This document shows positions 27,501-42,500 of a stretch of DNA of 64,000 bases, piece by piece. Source of the stretch: Antedon bifida (Eukaryota; Echinodermata; Crinoidea; Comatulida; Antedonidae); assembly GCA_963402885.1 (NCBI GenBank), contig OY727094.1:17610501-17674500 (forward strand), written 5' to 3'. Made by a program: the position numbers and the translations under genes. Under the pieces are notes generated by a model. The model made no database searches. It was not told the DNA's origin and worked only from the letters and a program-made list of their open reading frames with translations. Position 1 is the first letter of the stretch, and each line of letters starts with the position of its first letter.

Positions 27501-30500
27501 ACATCAGAATGGTTGTCAATATTATAATTATTAATAAAGGACAAAATAAAATCTGATCCCATCACAATGCACTTTTATATGATGATCTAGCGAACTCAAG
27601 TAGAATAATATAGGTGGTTTCTTGTGTCTTGTGCCTTGTGTTGGAAGGCATTGGATAATAAGACACAAAAAGGTGTACAAGGGTGTCTTTAGCTGTGATT
27701 GATAGGGCTGCACTATCATAGATGGGTAGATGTTTGTGTATTAAATAGTTTAAAAAAGAGATGATAGCATTCGGTTTATTCTATTAAAAAAAGTGGTAGG
27801 ATAAAATAGGTTATACAATAATGTTACTATTGTAGTTTTAATGGAATGAAACTATGTTATGGAATGAATCTACAAAGGCATGTATTATGCGCTGTTAAAA
27901 CACTGTATTCATGTTGGATAAGGTATTCAGATTAAGGTGTATGTATATTCAGATGGGTAGTGTAAATCAAATATTATTTTTTTTTAAGCAATTTAATAAT
28001 TATAGAAACTACTAATTCATTTTGTTTCAGTTTTATTTAGAAATATATGTTTGATGTTCTTCTGAATTCAGTTTTGTGAGCATAAAATAATATCATGACT
28101 TCTTTTTGTATGCAATGTGTGACAATGCTCATTAGGCGCAGGAGCCCCGGATAGCGTTACGAAGTCGTTAACTCTGTCAGCCCATGGTCAGCCCAACTAA
28201 TGTGTTTTCCCAAGGACAATTTATCAATAACTAAACTTTGTCACCACCCATAAGTGTGCTGTTCATTTCCTATTGACCAATGAACACCAATGTAACTGGA
28301 CCTGAGTTTCTTGCTATTCGACCTTGGGTGCAAATTATACAATTAATTGATGTTAAGGCCACTGACTACTCTTTTCTGTATAGAAACACTGAATTGACTG
28401 AATATTAAGAAAACCCTACAATAATTTCTACTACTACTTGATATGGTGTTATACAAGAACTATATTAAAGGAATTGAATGTATGGAGAATGAAAAAAAAA
28501 AGTTAAACGTTATATGTAAAACATCACTTAGATGATAATTTTTTTTCAGATATATCATTTTCTAAACATTGTTTCATTAGTTATATCACGGAAAAATAAG
28601 TTAGTTATAAATAATAAGTTATTTCTCCATGAAAGTTTCTCCATTGTTATATTCACATCACATATATTTATATTTGGTTTTACACGTAATATTTCATTAA
28701 GAATTTAATTTTCTGACAATGTGATTGAAAAAATAGCCAATTATATTGGCGGCCCTAAACGATGATGTTTACTGTTGGGCCTACAGAAATGATACAAATT
28801 CTCAGTTGATATGACACAAAATTTACAGAATTTAGCACTAACAACATACCATATTCTTCAGTTCAGGTCACAAGTTTCAGGGGCGACAATGCAAACATCC
28901 CGCCAAAATTGTCCTTCTAATAATTATATCTCTGTATTGCCAAGTAACACACGGGAAAAGAACAAATAAAAAACAAAAGCCATTCAAAACAGACCTATAT
29001 CTGTTTTAAAAAAGATTGAAATGAAATAATTCTTTTTAAACACTGTACTGTACTTGGAAACACGTACTTGATTTGTGATATCCTCCGTTAAAAATACAGT
29101 AGAATCTTTTTTTCTGAAAGTGTCCCCTTAATAGGTGTTCTACTGCCCCTGGAACACTTCCTAAAAAAAATTGTCCTCTTCATAGAGGTTTCGCAGAAAA
29201 AAACCAATACCAATACTGATCTGGACTCGGAAATTTAAAATGTAGCAGGCAACGTTTCACCAATGAAAACTTTGAAGACAGACAAAGTATTATTATGATA
29301 TCCATTTTTATTTAATACCGATAAATGGCTATAATTATTTCGTCTTTTTTGTTATTTTGTGATGGAAAAAATATTGAGTGAACATTGGCACTGAGCTTAA
29401 ATGTTCCCCGTCCCCTTAATGTCCTATTTATAGGAGTGTCCCCTCAGTAAGGATTGGCTGTTTCGCCCCTAATAATAAATGATGATGTCCATCTTATGTC
29501 CTCTCAATTTTAATGTGCTACACCCGATAATAGAATAGAATAACTGTACAGTAGGCTCCCATTTGATGCAATGTGTTACCCAATGTGCTCAATTTGATTG
29601 TGCTACCCAATCCATGCTATCCATTTGAAATAATGTGCTATCCATTTGAAAGAATGTGCTACCCGATAATCCTTATAGAATAATGTACAGTACTATATTC
29701 ATTTGATTGTGCTACCCTATGTGCTATCCATTTGAAATAATGTGCTATCCATTTGAAAGAATGTGCTATCCATTTGAAAGAATGTGCTACCCGATAATCC
29801 TTATAGAATGTACAGTACAGTTATAATCCATTTGATTGTGCTATCTATTGTGCTATCCGTTTGAACTAATGTGCTATCCATTTGAAATAATGTGCTACCC
29901 GATAATCCTTATAGAATAATGTACAGTACTATATTCATTTGATTGTGCTACCCAATGTGCTATCCATTTGAAATAATGTGCTATCCATTTGAAAGAATGT
30001 GCTATCCATTTGAAAGAATGTGCTACCCGATAATCCTTATAGAATGTACAGTACAGTTATATCCATTTGATTGTGCTATCTATTGTGCTATCAGTTTGAA
30101 CTAACTTTTTATTTTGAATATGTTTTGCTATCCATTTTAAACGTGATAAACAAGTTACATATTTGTTGATATAAGTTTGCGGTACACCACGTATATTAGT
30201 TCTGAAAAGAACTGTTGAGTTGCTCGACGTTTCGATTTACTCCAAAGTCAAAGTCTCCAAAGCTATTCCATCATGCCGTATTCGGGAATCGCCCACAAGT
30301 GTTTTCTCAGAGCAGGGTATGTTCCGTATGGGGTTCTGTATTTCATTTTTTAATAATGTACAAAAAATGAAATGAATAATCATATTAATTATCGGTATGT
30401 ACGGAGAAAGCTCGAGCGGAAGTCGAGGGTTACTTTTTCCAACAAGACGAAGCGCGAAACAAATAAAAACGCAGCGCGAAACATCTGAAATGATATACAA

Positions 30501-33500
30501 TTTCTTAAAACATGAAAACACAGAATATATTATATTAATATAACTTTTTAATATTTCCAAAGGCTCGGACATGGAAGAAAGGCCTTAAAAAACTGAATTG
30601 CTATATGTTAGACCACATTTCCATAACTTTTCAAAACTCATCGAACCCTCTGCTAGTAGGCCTAATTAATATAGGAGCGTATCGCCAAATCATTAGAAAA
30701 AAAACATGGCATGAAGATGTAATTGATCAAACAACGGCCAAAGAATACCAACAATTTTTTTAATTTGGGTTTCGATTCGTAATTACTACGGTGGTGGACT
30801 AAGCCTAGTTTGAAACTATAGTGACCATTTATTTTAGAAAGAAAGATAGAAAAATTTGTTTCTATCTCCATTTTAATACCAAGGCACTTTTCAATTAAAA
30901 ATTCTGGCCTAGTATTCTTGCAAGGTCGTCACAGCTCCAATTACAAAGGTCGTCACAGCTCCAGTTACAAACGGTGATACAAAGTGTCAATCATTTGACC
31001 AGTGAACAGCCCACTGGTAGAATAGTCCTTGAAACTATCCGTAAAACACATTAATCACTCACATCAGTCATGCCGCTAATGGTTGAAAACCTCACTTTTT
31101 GGGGTTTTCAAACGTAACGCTATCCGGGGCTCCTGCACCTAATGTCTATTAACACACATACCCAATTAATGAAAAGGGAGTTGCAAACTACAGAAAGCCA
31201 CTAATCTCTTCTCTGTATTGACATCATGCTCTTATACTCTTTCATGGTTTTATACTTTATGTAACTTTGTCATTCTCTTAAACACGATGTTAAATGCACC
31301 AGGGTTCTAGCACTGTCTTTTTTTCTCTTTTGTGGCTTGAACCAGCACTTTTGTTCATTCATTCAATGACATGATTAATACAAGTTAATCAGTAATATGT
31401 AATACAGTAGTTGTCATAAATCTACAATCTTCATAATCTATTTGATCATTGTTATCCAATATAATCCTCCTTTTTTTGTCATTGTTGTATATCTTTATCA
31501 ATATAATATTTAAAAAAACACCAAAAATCATTCATTCACAACAAGACACAATTTAATCCGCAATGTGTTGTTGTTCTAAATATTGCATCTTTATAATCTG
31601 TTTAAATTGTTATTATCCTATGTAATTCTCCCTTTTCTTTCTTTTTTTGTGTATTCTTTAACATTTTTATCCATGTATAATAATGTGTATATAAAACATT
31701 AAAAACAGCTGTAATTATTAAAAAAAAGCATTATATAATCATGGAGTAAAGAATAAGAGGAGACACAACTTGAATAGTTCAGTCAGTTCATCGTGTTTAC
31801 CGCTTCCTTAAGGCTATGCTTGTAATGAGTATTTAATAGGTGCTAAACACTGCCGTTACATAACCCAATTAGCAAAGATTACGCGGTCAATTTTGTACAC
31901 ATGCGTATTAGGACGTCACAATACTCTTACTAGGCGATGTGCGTTTAAGCGTGAAAGGTGTACTATACTGTTTGTAGACCTACTGAACTTGTATTCCGAC
32001 CTTGTTTATTAATTTTTATAAAAAGCAGCGCTAATCTACTGGATATCTTTTATTAATAAATTAATAATACAAGTTTTATACGGCACCAATAAAGGAATTA
32101 TATTTATATGGTTTACTGTGTACTAAATGTTGGTAATTTCTCCAGACAACTTATCATGAATCATGATGGATTAATGGGTTTAATAAGGACCAGTGGTGGT
32201 GTCAGCGGGGGGATACGGGGGCTGTATCCCCTCGTTGGAGAACCTATCTCCCCCCACTCCCCCGTCTGGGAAACGCGAGTACTTTTCGTCGGGGAATATG
32301 ATAAACAGTAAAAATCAATCGCGTTCGTCACTTCGTATAACTTCAGCGCCTAGAAAAACCGCGACGTTCCATTTTTTTTAGTATGCGGAGCGGAGGGCTA
32401 TTGCACTTTATATGCATGCATTATTGCCAGCGATCTAATAAACAATGAATAGGTACGCACTTGTCTGGTGGTTTCCCTTTGTACGAATTGTTTAACATTG
32501 GGCCTGCTCCATTGCGGTTTACGTGTGATATCATGTTCCATCCAGGGACCAGAATGTGTACTGTACTAGTTACTTTCCAGGCGAAGTTTACAGCCGCGTC
32601 AGTCGTGGACTGTGTATCGACGTACGCAATACAGCAAAAGGGTACGAATAATGTTGGCGATCTATTGTTCGTATATGTCCGATTTTTTAATTTTACGAAT
32701 TAAACCGCTATGTACCAAACTGCACATAATCCTTTTAAACAATGGCTTATAATTACAAAAGAGCATAGACTATATTTGTAATTGAATTTTTAACCAACAC
32801 ATATAATTTGTAGTTGGGTTGATACTAAACGAATATTCTCGTAGTACCATTTTATACCATATTTTATAATAACGACTATCCGAAAACTAAAACTAATTGA
32901 TTAATTTCTTCTTTAATAAAATATTACGTTATTACAATTATCAATATATTAATATAGACCTACATAAAAAAACTATTGCTATTATTATTGATATTGTTTA
33001 TTATTACTATAGGCGCACCTATGCCTAAACCTATTAGGCCTACCGGTTACGGTATGCACTAAATATGTCCATCATTATGGGATTAAATATTATTCTTATT
33101 TAGGCTATTTATTAAATAATAATATATTAGTACTATGTGTAGCCACAAATCGTTAAACGATATATAATTTAGTCCTACAATTTCACTGAACTCTAAGTAT
33201 GTGATCGTAAAAATCATATATTTTATGATATTATTATCACAAATAATTTAATTATACAATATCAGGCTAAAATAGAAGAAGTTTAGTTTTGCTAAACGGT
33301 CATAATATAGACTGAAACATAAATTAAATGTCATATACAGTAATAAAAATAAGAAATTGTGTCTAAATTATATAATTTTTTTCATGCGCGCATTTGCGCA
33401 CACTAAAATGTGGTTTTAAAATAAGTTGGAGTCTTTAATATGCTACAAAATGCACTAGGGTTCGTAAATTAAAAAGTTGCTTAAACGGTAAAATTTCGAT

Positions 33501-36500
33501 TTACCAAATGATACGTCTATGGCTTGATAAAAAATATGATTAATTTGTTAGCTGGTATAAAAACTGCGATATCCAGAAGTTTTTGCACACTGGCTGAATA
33601 TTTAATTCAGATGGTATCGCAATATCAGGTATAGTATAGAGTCGGGGCCTGTCATCACAATCACCATGGATATGTGACTTAGTAACACATATTATTTTCC
33701 TTTTAGTATATATTATTTTAACTTTGAAAGAATCAAATGGTGCTCAGGAGGTCATGCTTTATTTATAATACAAAAAAAAGGATTTTATCCCTGTCCACAG
33801 CTTTACAGACTGACACGTCTCAAACTTTTGGGATTCATTAAAAAATAAAAGAAAGAACCTTGATAATATAAGTTATAATAAAATCATTTTTGTAATAGAG
33901 CTTGTTCACAAACATAATGTGTGCATAAAACATATGCAAAATAAAATCTAAAAATGACCACAAAAGATTACAACAGGAAAAATTGATTAATAGATTAATA
34001 CAATTTAAAGAAGTTAATAATAACACATACATGTAAATATTTTTTTTCATACTCTATAAAGAGTTATAAGTTTGCAATATCGTTGATATGAATAAACTAT
34101 TTGATTTGTTTTCTTAATAGTTAATAGTAATTTATAAATTCATTTCATTTCAAGTAACATTTATTACTTCTTCTTTCAAATAAAACGTTAACATTTGACA
34201 AAAATAAATAATGAAAATAAATAATAAATATACTTGTGCTTAAAAAAAAAAAAACTTTATCAAATTTTTAAAAAATTCTAAAAAGAAGAGGCTAAAGCCA
34301 TAGAAGTTATACATCAATTGGATTACTCCAAATTGACACTTGTGGTAGGCAAGCCAGGTACAATAAATGTAAAAAATTGTGTGTATAATGAAAAAAAAAA
34401 GAACAAAAACACACACAAACAAAAAAACAAACAGGAACCATAAAGACAATAAATGGTAATTATTGTAATTTAGTATAGCCATGGGGCAGAGGAGATGAAA
34501 AACGGCCAACAATAATCATTTAAAATATACAGTAACTAGAAATTGCGAGACACCGTTAGCGCCCGTTGAAAAATACAATAACAAAGCTATGAAACCTACA
34601 CTAATTAAGAGCCACGTCTGTAAGAATCAAAGAAATATCAAAAATAGTGGCAGACTCAAAAAAATGGATTTCTTTCAAATTTTGCACATGGTTATATATG
34701 TGTTGAGAGAAATCAAATATGAAGTATTTTTTATTTCACACATGTATTTCCATGGCAACGGCCAAATTTGAGTTTATGCGGTTTGTTAGTTTGTTTTTTT
34801 ACGAAAGAGGCAGAATATTATATTTTTACAAATTTTTATATCTATTTTTTATAATGGAAAAAAGGGATTTTATATATTTAAACACATTACAGCCTCTAAT
34901 ATACCTATTATCATGATGGATTATTTATACTTATTAGTGCATTATATCGGACGCTTAATGATCTCCTAGTTTTTTTTCACAGCATTACTTGCGTGGATAT
35001 CACAATACATTGCATATTTTGAACTATCATTCGCGATTATAATCTTAATTAGAGTAAGAAACAATCATTTAATGATAATCCATTTCGCGTATACGAAAGA
35101 TGATACCTGTAGTACTTTCACTTTCCAAAAATTAAGAGCGTATCAAAAGGGCTGGTTTGGGATTCATCTGAATCTTTTTTTTTTTTTTGGTCTTTTGTGA
35201 GTTCGTCCCACTTTTATTATCATACTCTGTTATAAATATTATATTTTTTAAGCATATTTTTTCCTTTCGTTTAAATGTTACAATGTTAAAAGTAATAAAA
35301 ACATTGCATTCGTTATTTTACATTTAAAAAAAATTAATTTAAATATATAAAATAATTAACAAAATGCCAATAAAAGACGATAAAAATTGACTAAACACGT
35401 ACTTTTGACAGTTGTCATTATTCTATAAAGCTCGTGTTCGTGATCGGGTAGAGAGGCTATAAACTCAGGGGAGGAATATAAAATACCCTCCCTTTTCACC
35501 AAGACAAAAATGAATGAGATGAGTAAGAAGAATGCAAAAGTTTGAAAAATAAGGTATTTAGAATGGATAGCATGGAATGATCTATTTAATGAAAACCGTA
35601 AGGTTAGAGTCCATACACTGTGGAAGTCCAAAATAGTATTTTGGCTCTGTGTGTATGTGAGACGCTTCATACCCGGATGTAAAACTTCGAAACCGGAACA
35701 GTTTCTGAGTTTGCTTGATATGCAGATTTTTCTTAACCTTTAGACCACTGGGGTTTTTATGGTATTTTTCAACTTCGATTGAATAGCAAATCTTTTTCAT
35801 CCTCATCGTATTACGGAGGATAGATATAATATGTTTATAACTATCAAAACGTACTAAAACAGTTTTTCTTTTACGTTAGCCCATTTTTGTTCAGCTTTGA
35901 TAAAGTTACATGTGTTTTCATATTTGATTAAATTGGAAAGTTCCGTTTTTAAACAGGCAGCCCAGAGACATTTGGTTAGATGAGCTAGGTACCAATATCT
36001 GACTATTTAAGTGTTTTTGGGGTCACATGAAGTCAATGAAAATGGGAGTCTGCCGGGTACCCCCTGCTGCGTCTAGACCGGGGACCCCGAAACGTGCTAA
36101 AAAATCGACCCAGGTTAGATGAGAGAGATACCACTTAATTTTACCACCATGGGATGCCCATTGGCATCCTTATTATACCAGTATCACAAACGACAGACTT
36201 TTTCTCTACTGCCAATGTTATATGATTTAGCACATTGTAAACAATACCAAATGACCTACAGACTATCTGTACACTGCCTTGGCCTTGGCCTACCCCTCTA
36301 AATTAGACTAGAGACCCCATTTACCCCAAGTATAGCCTACCTTAGATATTGTAGATACCACCAGCAGCAAAAAAAACCACCCAAAACAATTAACATGTTT
36401 AATTGAATAAAGTTTAACTTTAATCGAACTAACACAAAACAATTGAAAATATATCACATCTATGACGATAAAATGACCATTACCATTCTAAAGGGAAAAA

Positions 36501-39500
36501 TAGTTTAAGAGTTTCATTTAAAACTTATATAAGCCAAATATATATAACAAGTACAGATTCGGGTAATTTTTTTTTTTTTTTGCTTTTTCCGACGTACTGT
36601 TTTCCACAAATATTACAGTATATGAGATAAATGACGTCTTTGGTTAACCAATAAATTATACATAGGACCTACGAATGAAATTTTATTAGGGTAAGTTTTT
36701 ATACCATGGTGAGGGTGATTTTTGACCAGACTTAGTATCACAAATAAAAATTTGAAGCTGCATAAAAACACAAGAAACGTTTTTTTACATATATGTAGCC
36801 ATAAATATATATTTATTTAGTCATAATAAATATAATATAGAAAATAGAATATCGCAAATGAATAATCAACAATTGTAATTAATCATTCAATATATCTGAA
36901 GAAAGAACAATGATTAATTTTAAAATGTCAAGCGGTGTTTTTTGTAATAAATATTTCTTGTTTAATGTAACTTAAAATATGAAATCAAAAGAGCAATGGA
37001 TTAGAATGTTACAAACTGTGTAGATCTACTCTCCTTGAATTGTACAATAGAAATGAGTTCTGTATTTTAGCAGTAAGTAGCTGAATGAACTTAATGATCC
37101 ACACGATGAATACAGGCATACTGCAATTATACTGATTTTACATGTGTGACAATCATGATTACAATGTTGTTGTGATGACTAACCTATCTAGAAGAACCTT
37201 TTGAGAAGAGTTAACAAGCTAGATAAGATAGATAAGGGTTAAGATACTTCAGTTCAGTAGAATAAATAATACACCTATAAGGTTGTATCAATGATTATAG
37301 GTCTATGCCCCTGAAAATTAAAAATCAAGAACATTTAACTGATACATTTAATCAACTGCAGGTGGTGCCAACTTTACCACCATTCACCTGATATTAAGCA
37401 CCAAAATGGCAAAATGTATGTAAGCTAAAAAGGAAGAAGAGCAACATTTTAGGTTCAAGTAGTAATTAGTGGTTCAGTCTATAATACTACACTATATTAT
37501 TTAGTAGCAACTTCAATAGCAATGCCTCTATTAAAACAAAAATCATCTCCGACGACCCAAATAGTTCGATGTAGCCTGCCATACAGTATTGCCTTAAATT
37601 TAGTAATCGCTTTTTTAAATTGCCAGTTTGACTGTCCGATGCACTCAGTCTGTAGGCTCAAACAGTCACAGGTTGTCTAATTAATAAGTAGTTTATTGCA
37701 CTTGTTTATCAAAAAAGAGAAACAGAAATATTGCTTATTAAATTAAATAAATTCAAGAATCAATATGAAACAATGTTAAATGATTAAGGCACAATTTATA
37801 AATTATTCAAAACGACAGAAACACATCCAAACGTGTTATAATGCAATCCGCTGAAATGCATTTGAGAAAGGCTGGTTGGAAGCTGGCCGTTTGAGACTGT
37901 ATATTCCGTTTGGTAGTTGACTGTATGGCTGACTGCAGTACATACATTATGATCGCGATATAAATAAAATTAATTTTATTTATTTATTTAAAAATTGGTA
38001 TCAAATATACAAATATTTTGTTCACGTAATCCTGGGGATTCTCCACCACAACAACATCCCCGGATTACATGAACAATGCTTTGTATTTTGATATCAATTT
38101 TTACAGTTTGTGATTAATTAAATTTATTTTATTCAAATCGCGAAATCAAATTCCATGTGTTCAATACTGGCCATTACTCAAGCTTCCAAGAGACGGTACT
38201 GTGTCGAGCACATGTTTTCTCGCTCAACTACAGCCATTTTTTTAAATGGTGGGAAATCCAAGAATTACGTGAACAAAATGTTTGTATATTTTGATATCGA
38301 ATTTTAAATAAATTCAAATCGCGAACATGATGTGCATACTGTAAAAAAGAAAGCCAAATGAAGGTAAGTTATTATGATACAAGATGCATTTTTGGATTAA
38401 AAAACAGTTATAGGACAACCCAATTGTCTGCAGATAACAACAAGCAAAAGCAAAGCTGTGATATTATTGTGTTAGTTAGTGATTAGGGGTACCTATTTGG
38501 CTGTATAATTGTGCCATTTCTTATAAAGTATCATGCATCATGTTAATAAGTTACAATACAAATCCGAGTGAATATTCCACTTGTTATGTACATGGATGAT
38601 GCTTTATTGTCTGAAAGAATTACTAAAAAGAAAGTCCAAATGTTTACCAATTCTATTTGCGAATAAGGACCATGGGTTACTCCTTAGGCCAGCTACTTCA
38701 AAAACATGATTCATACGTCAATGTTTATTAAGCAAAGGGAAACTGTCTGAATACTTCCACTATCGTAATAAGGTTAACCATATAGGCTAAATCTCTTTGC
38801 AATTTCTACCCCAGAAATGTTGATCAGCTTTTCCAAAGTGACAAGTGTTCCATGGTGACGTCGTACCAAACACCTATCAACCTTGATGGTGCTCACTCAT
38901 CGTTTACAAATATCGGCAATTACTTCTGCAAAGGTGACAAGCAGGAATTGAATGTATGAGTGTATAAACCTGTGTCTGTGTTTGAAGATCTCAACCCTGT
39001 GTGTCACTATGGTCATGAAAGCCATGTTACAGATTCATTCATTATTTCACCTACTGTAAAGTAGAACCAAAATAAAACCGAAAGCAATTCGGATGCACCA
39101 AAGGTGTATTAACAATTGATGCTCTTAAGTTTCATTATTGAACAAATGGTTTGAAGACACTGCTAATAATATGGAGAGCCATGTCATGCTGCTTGATTAT
39201 AAAAAGATTTTCAACCTAATTGATCACAACGTCTTAGTCGAAAAACTTCGCACATTTATAGATGTAGATGAAATATTTAGTCAAAATTGACCATCATCTA
39301 TTGTCCTTGGCATCACTTAATGGAGGGGTTTATCATCTATTTTAAATTAATGATTTACCAGTGTATATTCCACTTGTTATGTACATGCATGATGCTTCAT
39401 TGACCAAATGTTTACCGATTCTATTTGCAAATGCGAACAATAAAATGATCTTTAACAAAAAGAAAATAGTCGAGATATACTGGTCAGTTGTAAGCATAAA

Positions 39501-42500
39501 AAAAATGATTAGGTGTAATGTGTAATGTAATTAAGGTGTAATTTACGAGTGACCTGTCATGGCAATCCCATGTGAATAATTGTAGTCAGCAAAATATGAA
39601 AATCGGATTATTGCAAAGGTTCAAAATTCGATGTTAACAAAGATGGCAGCCATTTTTTTTAAATACTAGTAACTGCTTGTCGTAGACAGCTGTATCTGGT
39701 GTCAAATTATTCAAAATATATATGTTTGCTAAGTATCAGGTGCTGCTTTTACAGATTTTTTCGAGATCTTTTTCAACTTTCGTAAGTCCTTGATTGTGTG
39801 TCGATAATTTTGACATTTTCTTTGCTGCATTGATCTAGGCAATTTCTATTGTTGATAATATGTTTGTATTTATGTGAATTTTTATCCCTACCCATATGTT
39901 CTTGAATCCTTGTCTTTAGATAGACGATCAAAAGGAATGAATAAATTAGATAATATTGGTGCTAGTGGCGAACCCATACTTACACCATAGATTTGTTGAT
40001 AATATGCATTATCATTGTAAACGAAATGAGTGGTTGAATTAATTTGCTTAAATGCTTTGTTATTATAGTTATATGTTCCTATTCAAGAGATGATTGGTCT
40101 TGTTTTTGGTGATCCGTCACTGTCAAAGTCCATGTGAGTTTTGGTATTAAAACCATAATAATCTTGCGGGTGCGAACATTTTGGGTAGATATTTTTTTAG
40201 GTCGCTTCATCTAACTCGCCTGTTTTGTACTAGTTTCGTAAGAATTGTTGTAAAGATCCCTCTCTTTTGATTCTAGAGTCTAATACATGAAGTTTTGTAA
40301 ATTTTGTTGGGTCGTCAATAATTCTGTACATTGCTCGATAATCATAATGTTAACTTTGGCGCCTTTATTCGTTCTAATTATAATAATATCTTTGTTTTTC
40401 TTTAAACCAATTGAGGTCTTAATCGTTTCCATGTCCTTTCTTGATGGTTTGTAGGTATTATTAAACATGTGTGTGCAATCTTCTGCCTTGTTGTTATCAA
40501 TAATTTCTTGTAGCATTTTATAACCGATCAATTTAGAGCAAGCAAATTACTGTTTTGTTTTAAGATAGTAGGCCTATTGTACATTGTATTGTATATTGTA
40601 TGGACAAAAAAATGCATTTTGAAAAACAATTGTTTTTTTCCTGCCAAATTGCAGGCCATATTGGATTCTGTCATGACGATGTCATTGTATTGATTCATCA
40701 ACTACTATGAGATGTAAAAAGTAAACCTCTGCTAATTTTAATCATCATAACACAACTCCAAGTAACAAACCGTGCATTGGTTTTCCATATCTCCTATATA
40801 TAGGAGTGAGTGAGTGGACATTTGTATATTGTAAACAATGTACTACTACAGTAATGGATTTAATATTTCATATGAAAGAAACAAAAAACATGCAGTGCAA
40901 CCTACTACTACAAGAAATACTTTGCCTTATCAACGACCAAATAACCTACAATTCAAATACTAAATAGAAATGTTATAGTTGATATCATGTAAAAAGTCAA
41001 GAAAAATATGCATTATGCCTGCAGAAATGCTGATAATACTATCGATTGACAGTAAGTAAATTTATGTGAACCAAAAGATTATTTCTTAATAGGTGTTACT
41101 ACCTAAATTTTGAGCATGTGCATTTTGAATGTCTTTGTCTTTGTGGTCTTTCTTCATTTCAACTAATGAAACATAGCAACCAGAAGGATTGATTGATAGG
41201 AATAAAGGTATGGAAATATAATGTTATAATAGTGAGCAATTGCTAACACAAATAGCTAATGAGCAAGCGTAAAGAAAAACTTGATTCGATCTTTGGTGTT
41301 CAATTTGAGCATGTGCCAAATATTTACCGTAGACAATTTTTAAGCTTTCCTTTTTAATAGCAAAACTGGCATTCTTATTTTGTTTTAATTTACCAAAATT
41401 ATACCCACAGTGACAAATTTGTTGCCAACATGAAATGCATTCAATAATATTATAATCGTTATAAAAAATTGTATTAAAATTAGCATTACTAATGTAATGA
41501 TAAAAAAAAGTTTGAAGAAGATTGATTATACAAGGATATTCTGAGACAGATACAAAGCAGGAGCTGCATTAGTTGTAGTTGTCATACCAACAAGAAACTT
41601 CAAAACCAAAGTGATTTTAATAACCAAATTACAGTAATCCACCCAATGATTGCTAGATTAACTGCAGATTTTTAATAGCCTCAAAAATAGCATTTTAAAC
41701 TTGTTTAATTTTTTTCGGTCTATGTTGACTTGCCTGCACTATCTTGATGGTAAATTTAAGATGCTGAATAATTAGACAATTGAATAAAATTTAAAATACG
41801 AACAAATATGAAGGTATTAACAAGTAGCCTCTATACCGTAATAAAATAATTACATTCTTTAGGAATGCATTTTGTGCAATTCTGTTTCAGGAACAAGCAT
41901 TTTAATCTAAAATGAATAAGTACAAAATTTAGGATTCTGATCATGAATGCGATTACAAAAATTAATTTATGACTTACATTATTTTGTTGGTCCACTGCTG
42001 CTGCCATGTCTACCAATGTTTGGCAGACATCGACGTGACCATATAGTGCACCCAAATGCAATGCTGTATTGCCTTTCTATTTAACATTTAAAAAATATAT
42101 ATGTTAGAAAAATGCACATATTTTTGTTAATAAGAAAAAAACAAAACAACAAGAATCTTTTTACAATAATATATCACAGTTGAATAAAAGTATATCTCAA
42201 ACTAGTAAGTGTACTTGCCCAAGGGAAGTTTCAATTATAGTTTAAAACACAGTACAATTGCAATCAAGTAAAGTTTGATATCTCATTAATACCCCATGCT
42301 CTCCCTAATTGTGGCCATTTTTATTCACCATATGTATGGATGCATGCAATAACAAAAAACAGACAAACATACAAAAAGTGGTGAATTTCCACCCTTGTCA
42401 TAATTATTATGTTTCTCAGTTCCTGTGGTTAGATAAAGAATGTCTTAGACTAGGTCTGCTAAATTTATTAAATATTAGCCAATCAAAAATTGTATAATTT

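Larger units (their letters stand above)
28130..31144. mobile_element. 3-kb element with long diverged terminal inverted repeats
   Basis: The left end CATTAGGCGCAGGAGCCCCG returns inverted at 31144 as CATTAGGTGCAGGAGCCCCG, and both continue GATAGCGTTACG. Weaker inverted matches follow for about 200 bases (TAATGTGTTTT, CAAGGAC, GTGCTGTTCA, TGTAACTGGA). Inside are a minisatellite (29500-30110) and a Penelope end. No transposase and no clear target duplication were found, so the class is open. Confidence 0.6.

Noticed and set aside
29097-29470. Tigger-like MITE starting CAGTAGAATC
   Set aside because: The start and a nearby TTCTACTG are suggestive, but the ends are too close and no TA-flanked pair can be fixed.
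29500-30110. CRISPR-like regular repeat
   Set aside because: Repeats are contiguous and themselves composite, without unique spacers, in a eukaryotic intron.
32108-32381. Open frames over the G/C-rich stretch
   Set aside because: They read through a hAT-like terminus; Gly/Pro composition comes from the repeat, not from a gene.
35356-35806. Two overlapping minus-strand open frames of 104 and 74 codons
   Set aside because: No recognisable domain, no splice context consistent with the gene, and mutual overlap in different frames.
41108-41166. Minus-strand segment with AG and GTAGTA borders reading a lysine-rich peptide (EMKKDHKDKDIQNAH)
   Set aside because: Phase 0 in but phase 1 out, while the neighbouring ankyrin exons join directly in phase 0; including it would break the frame.
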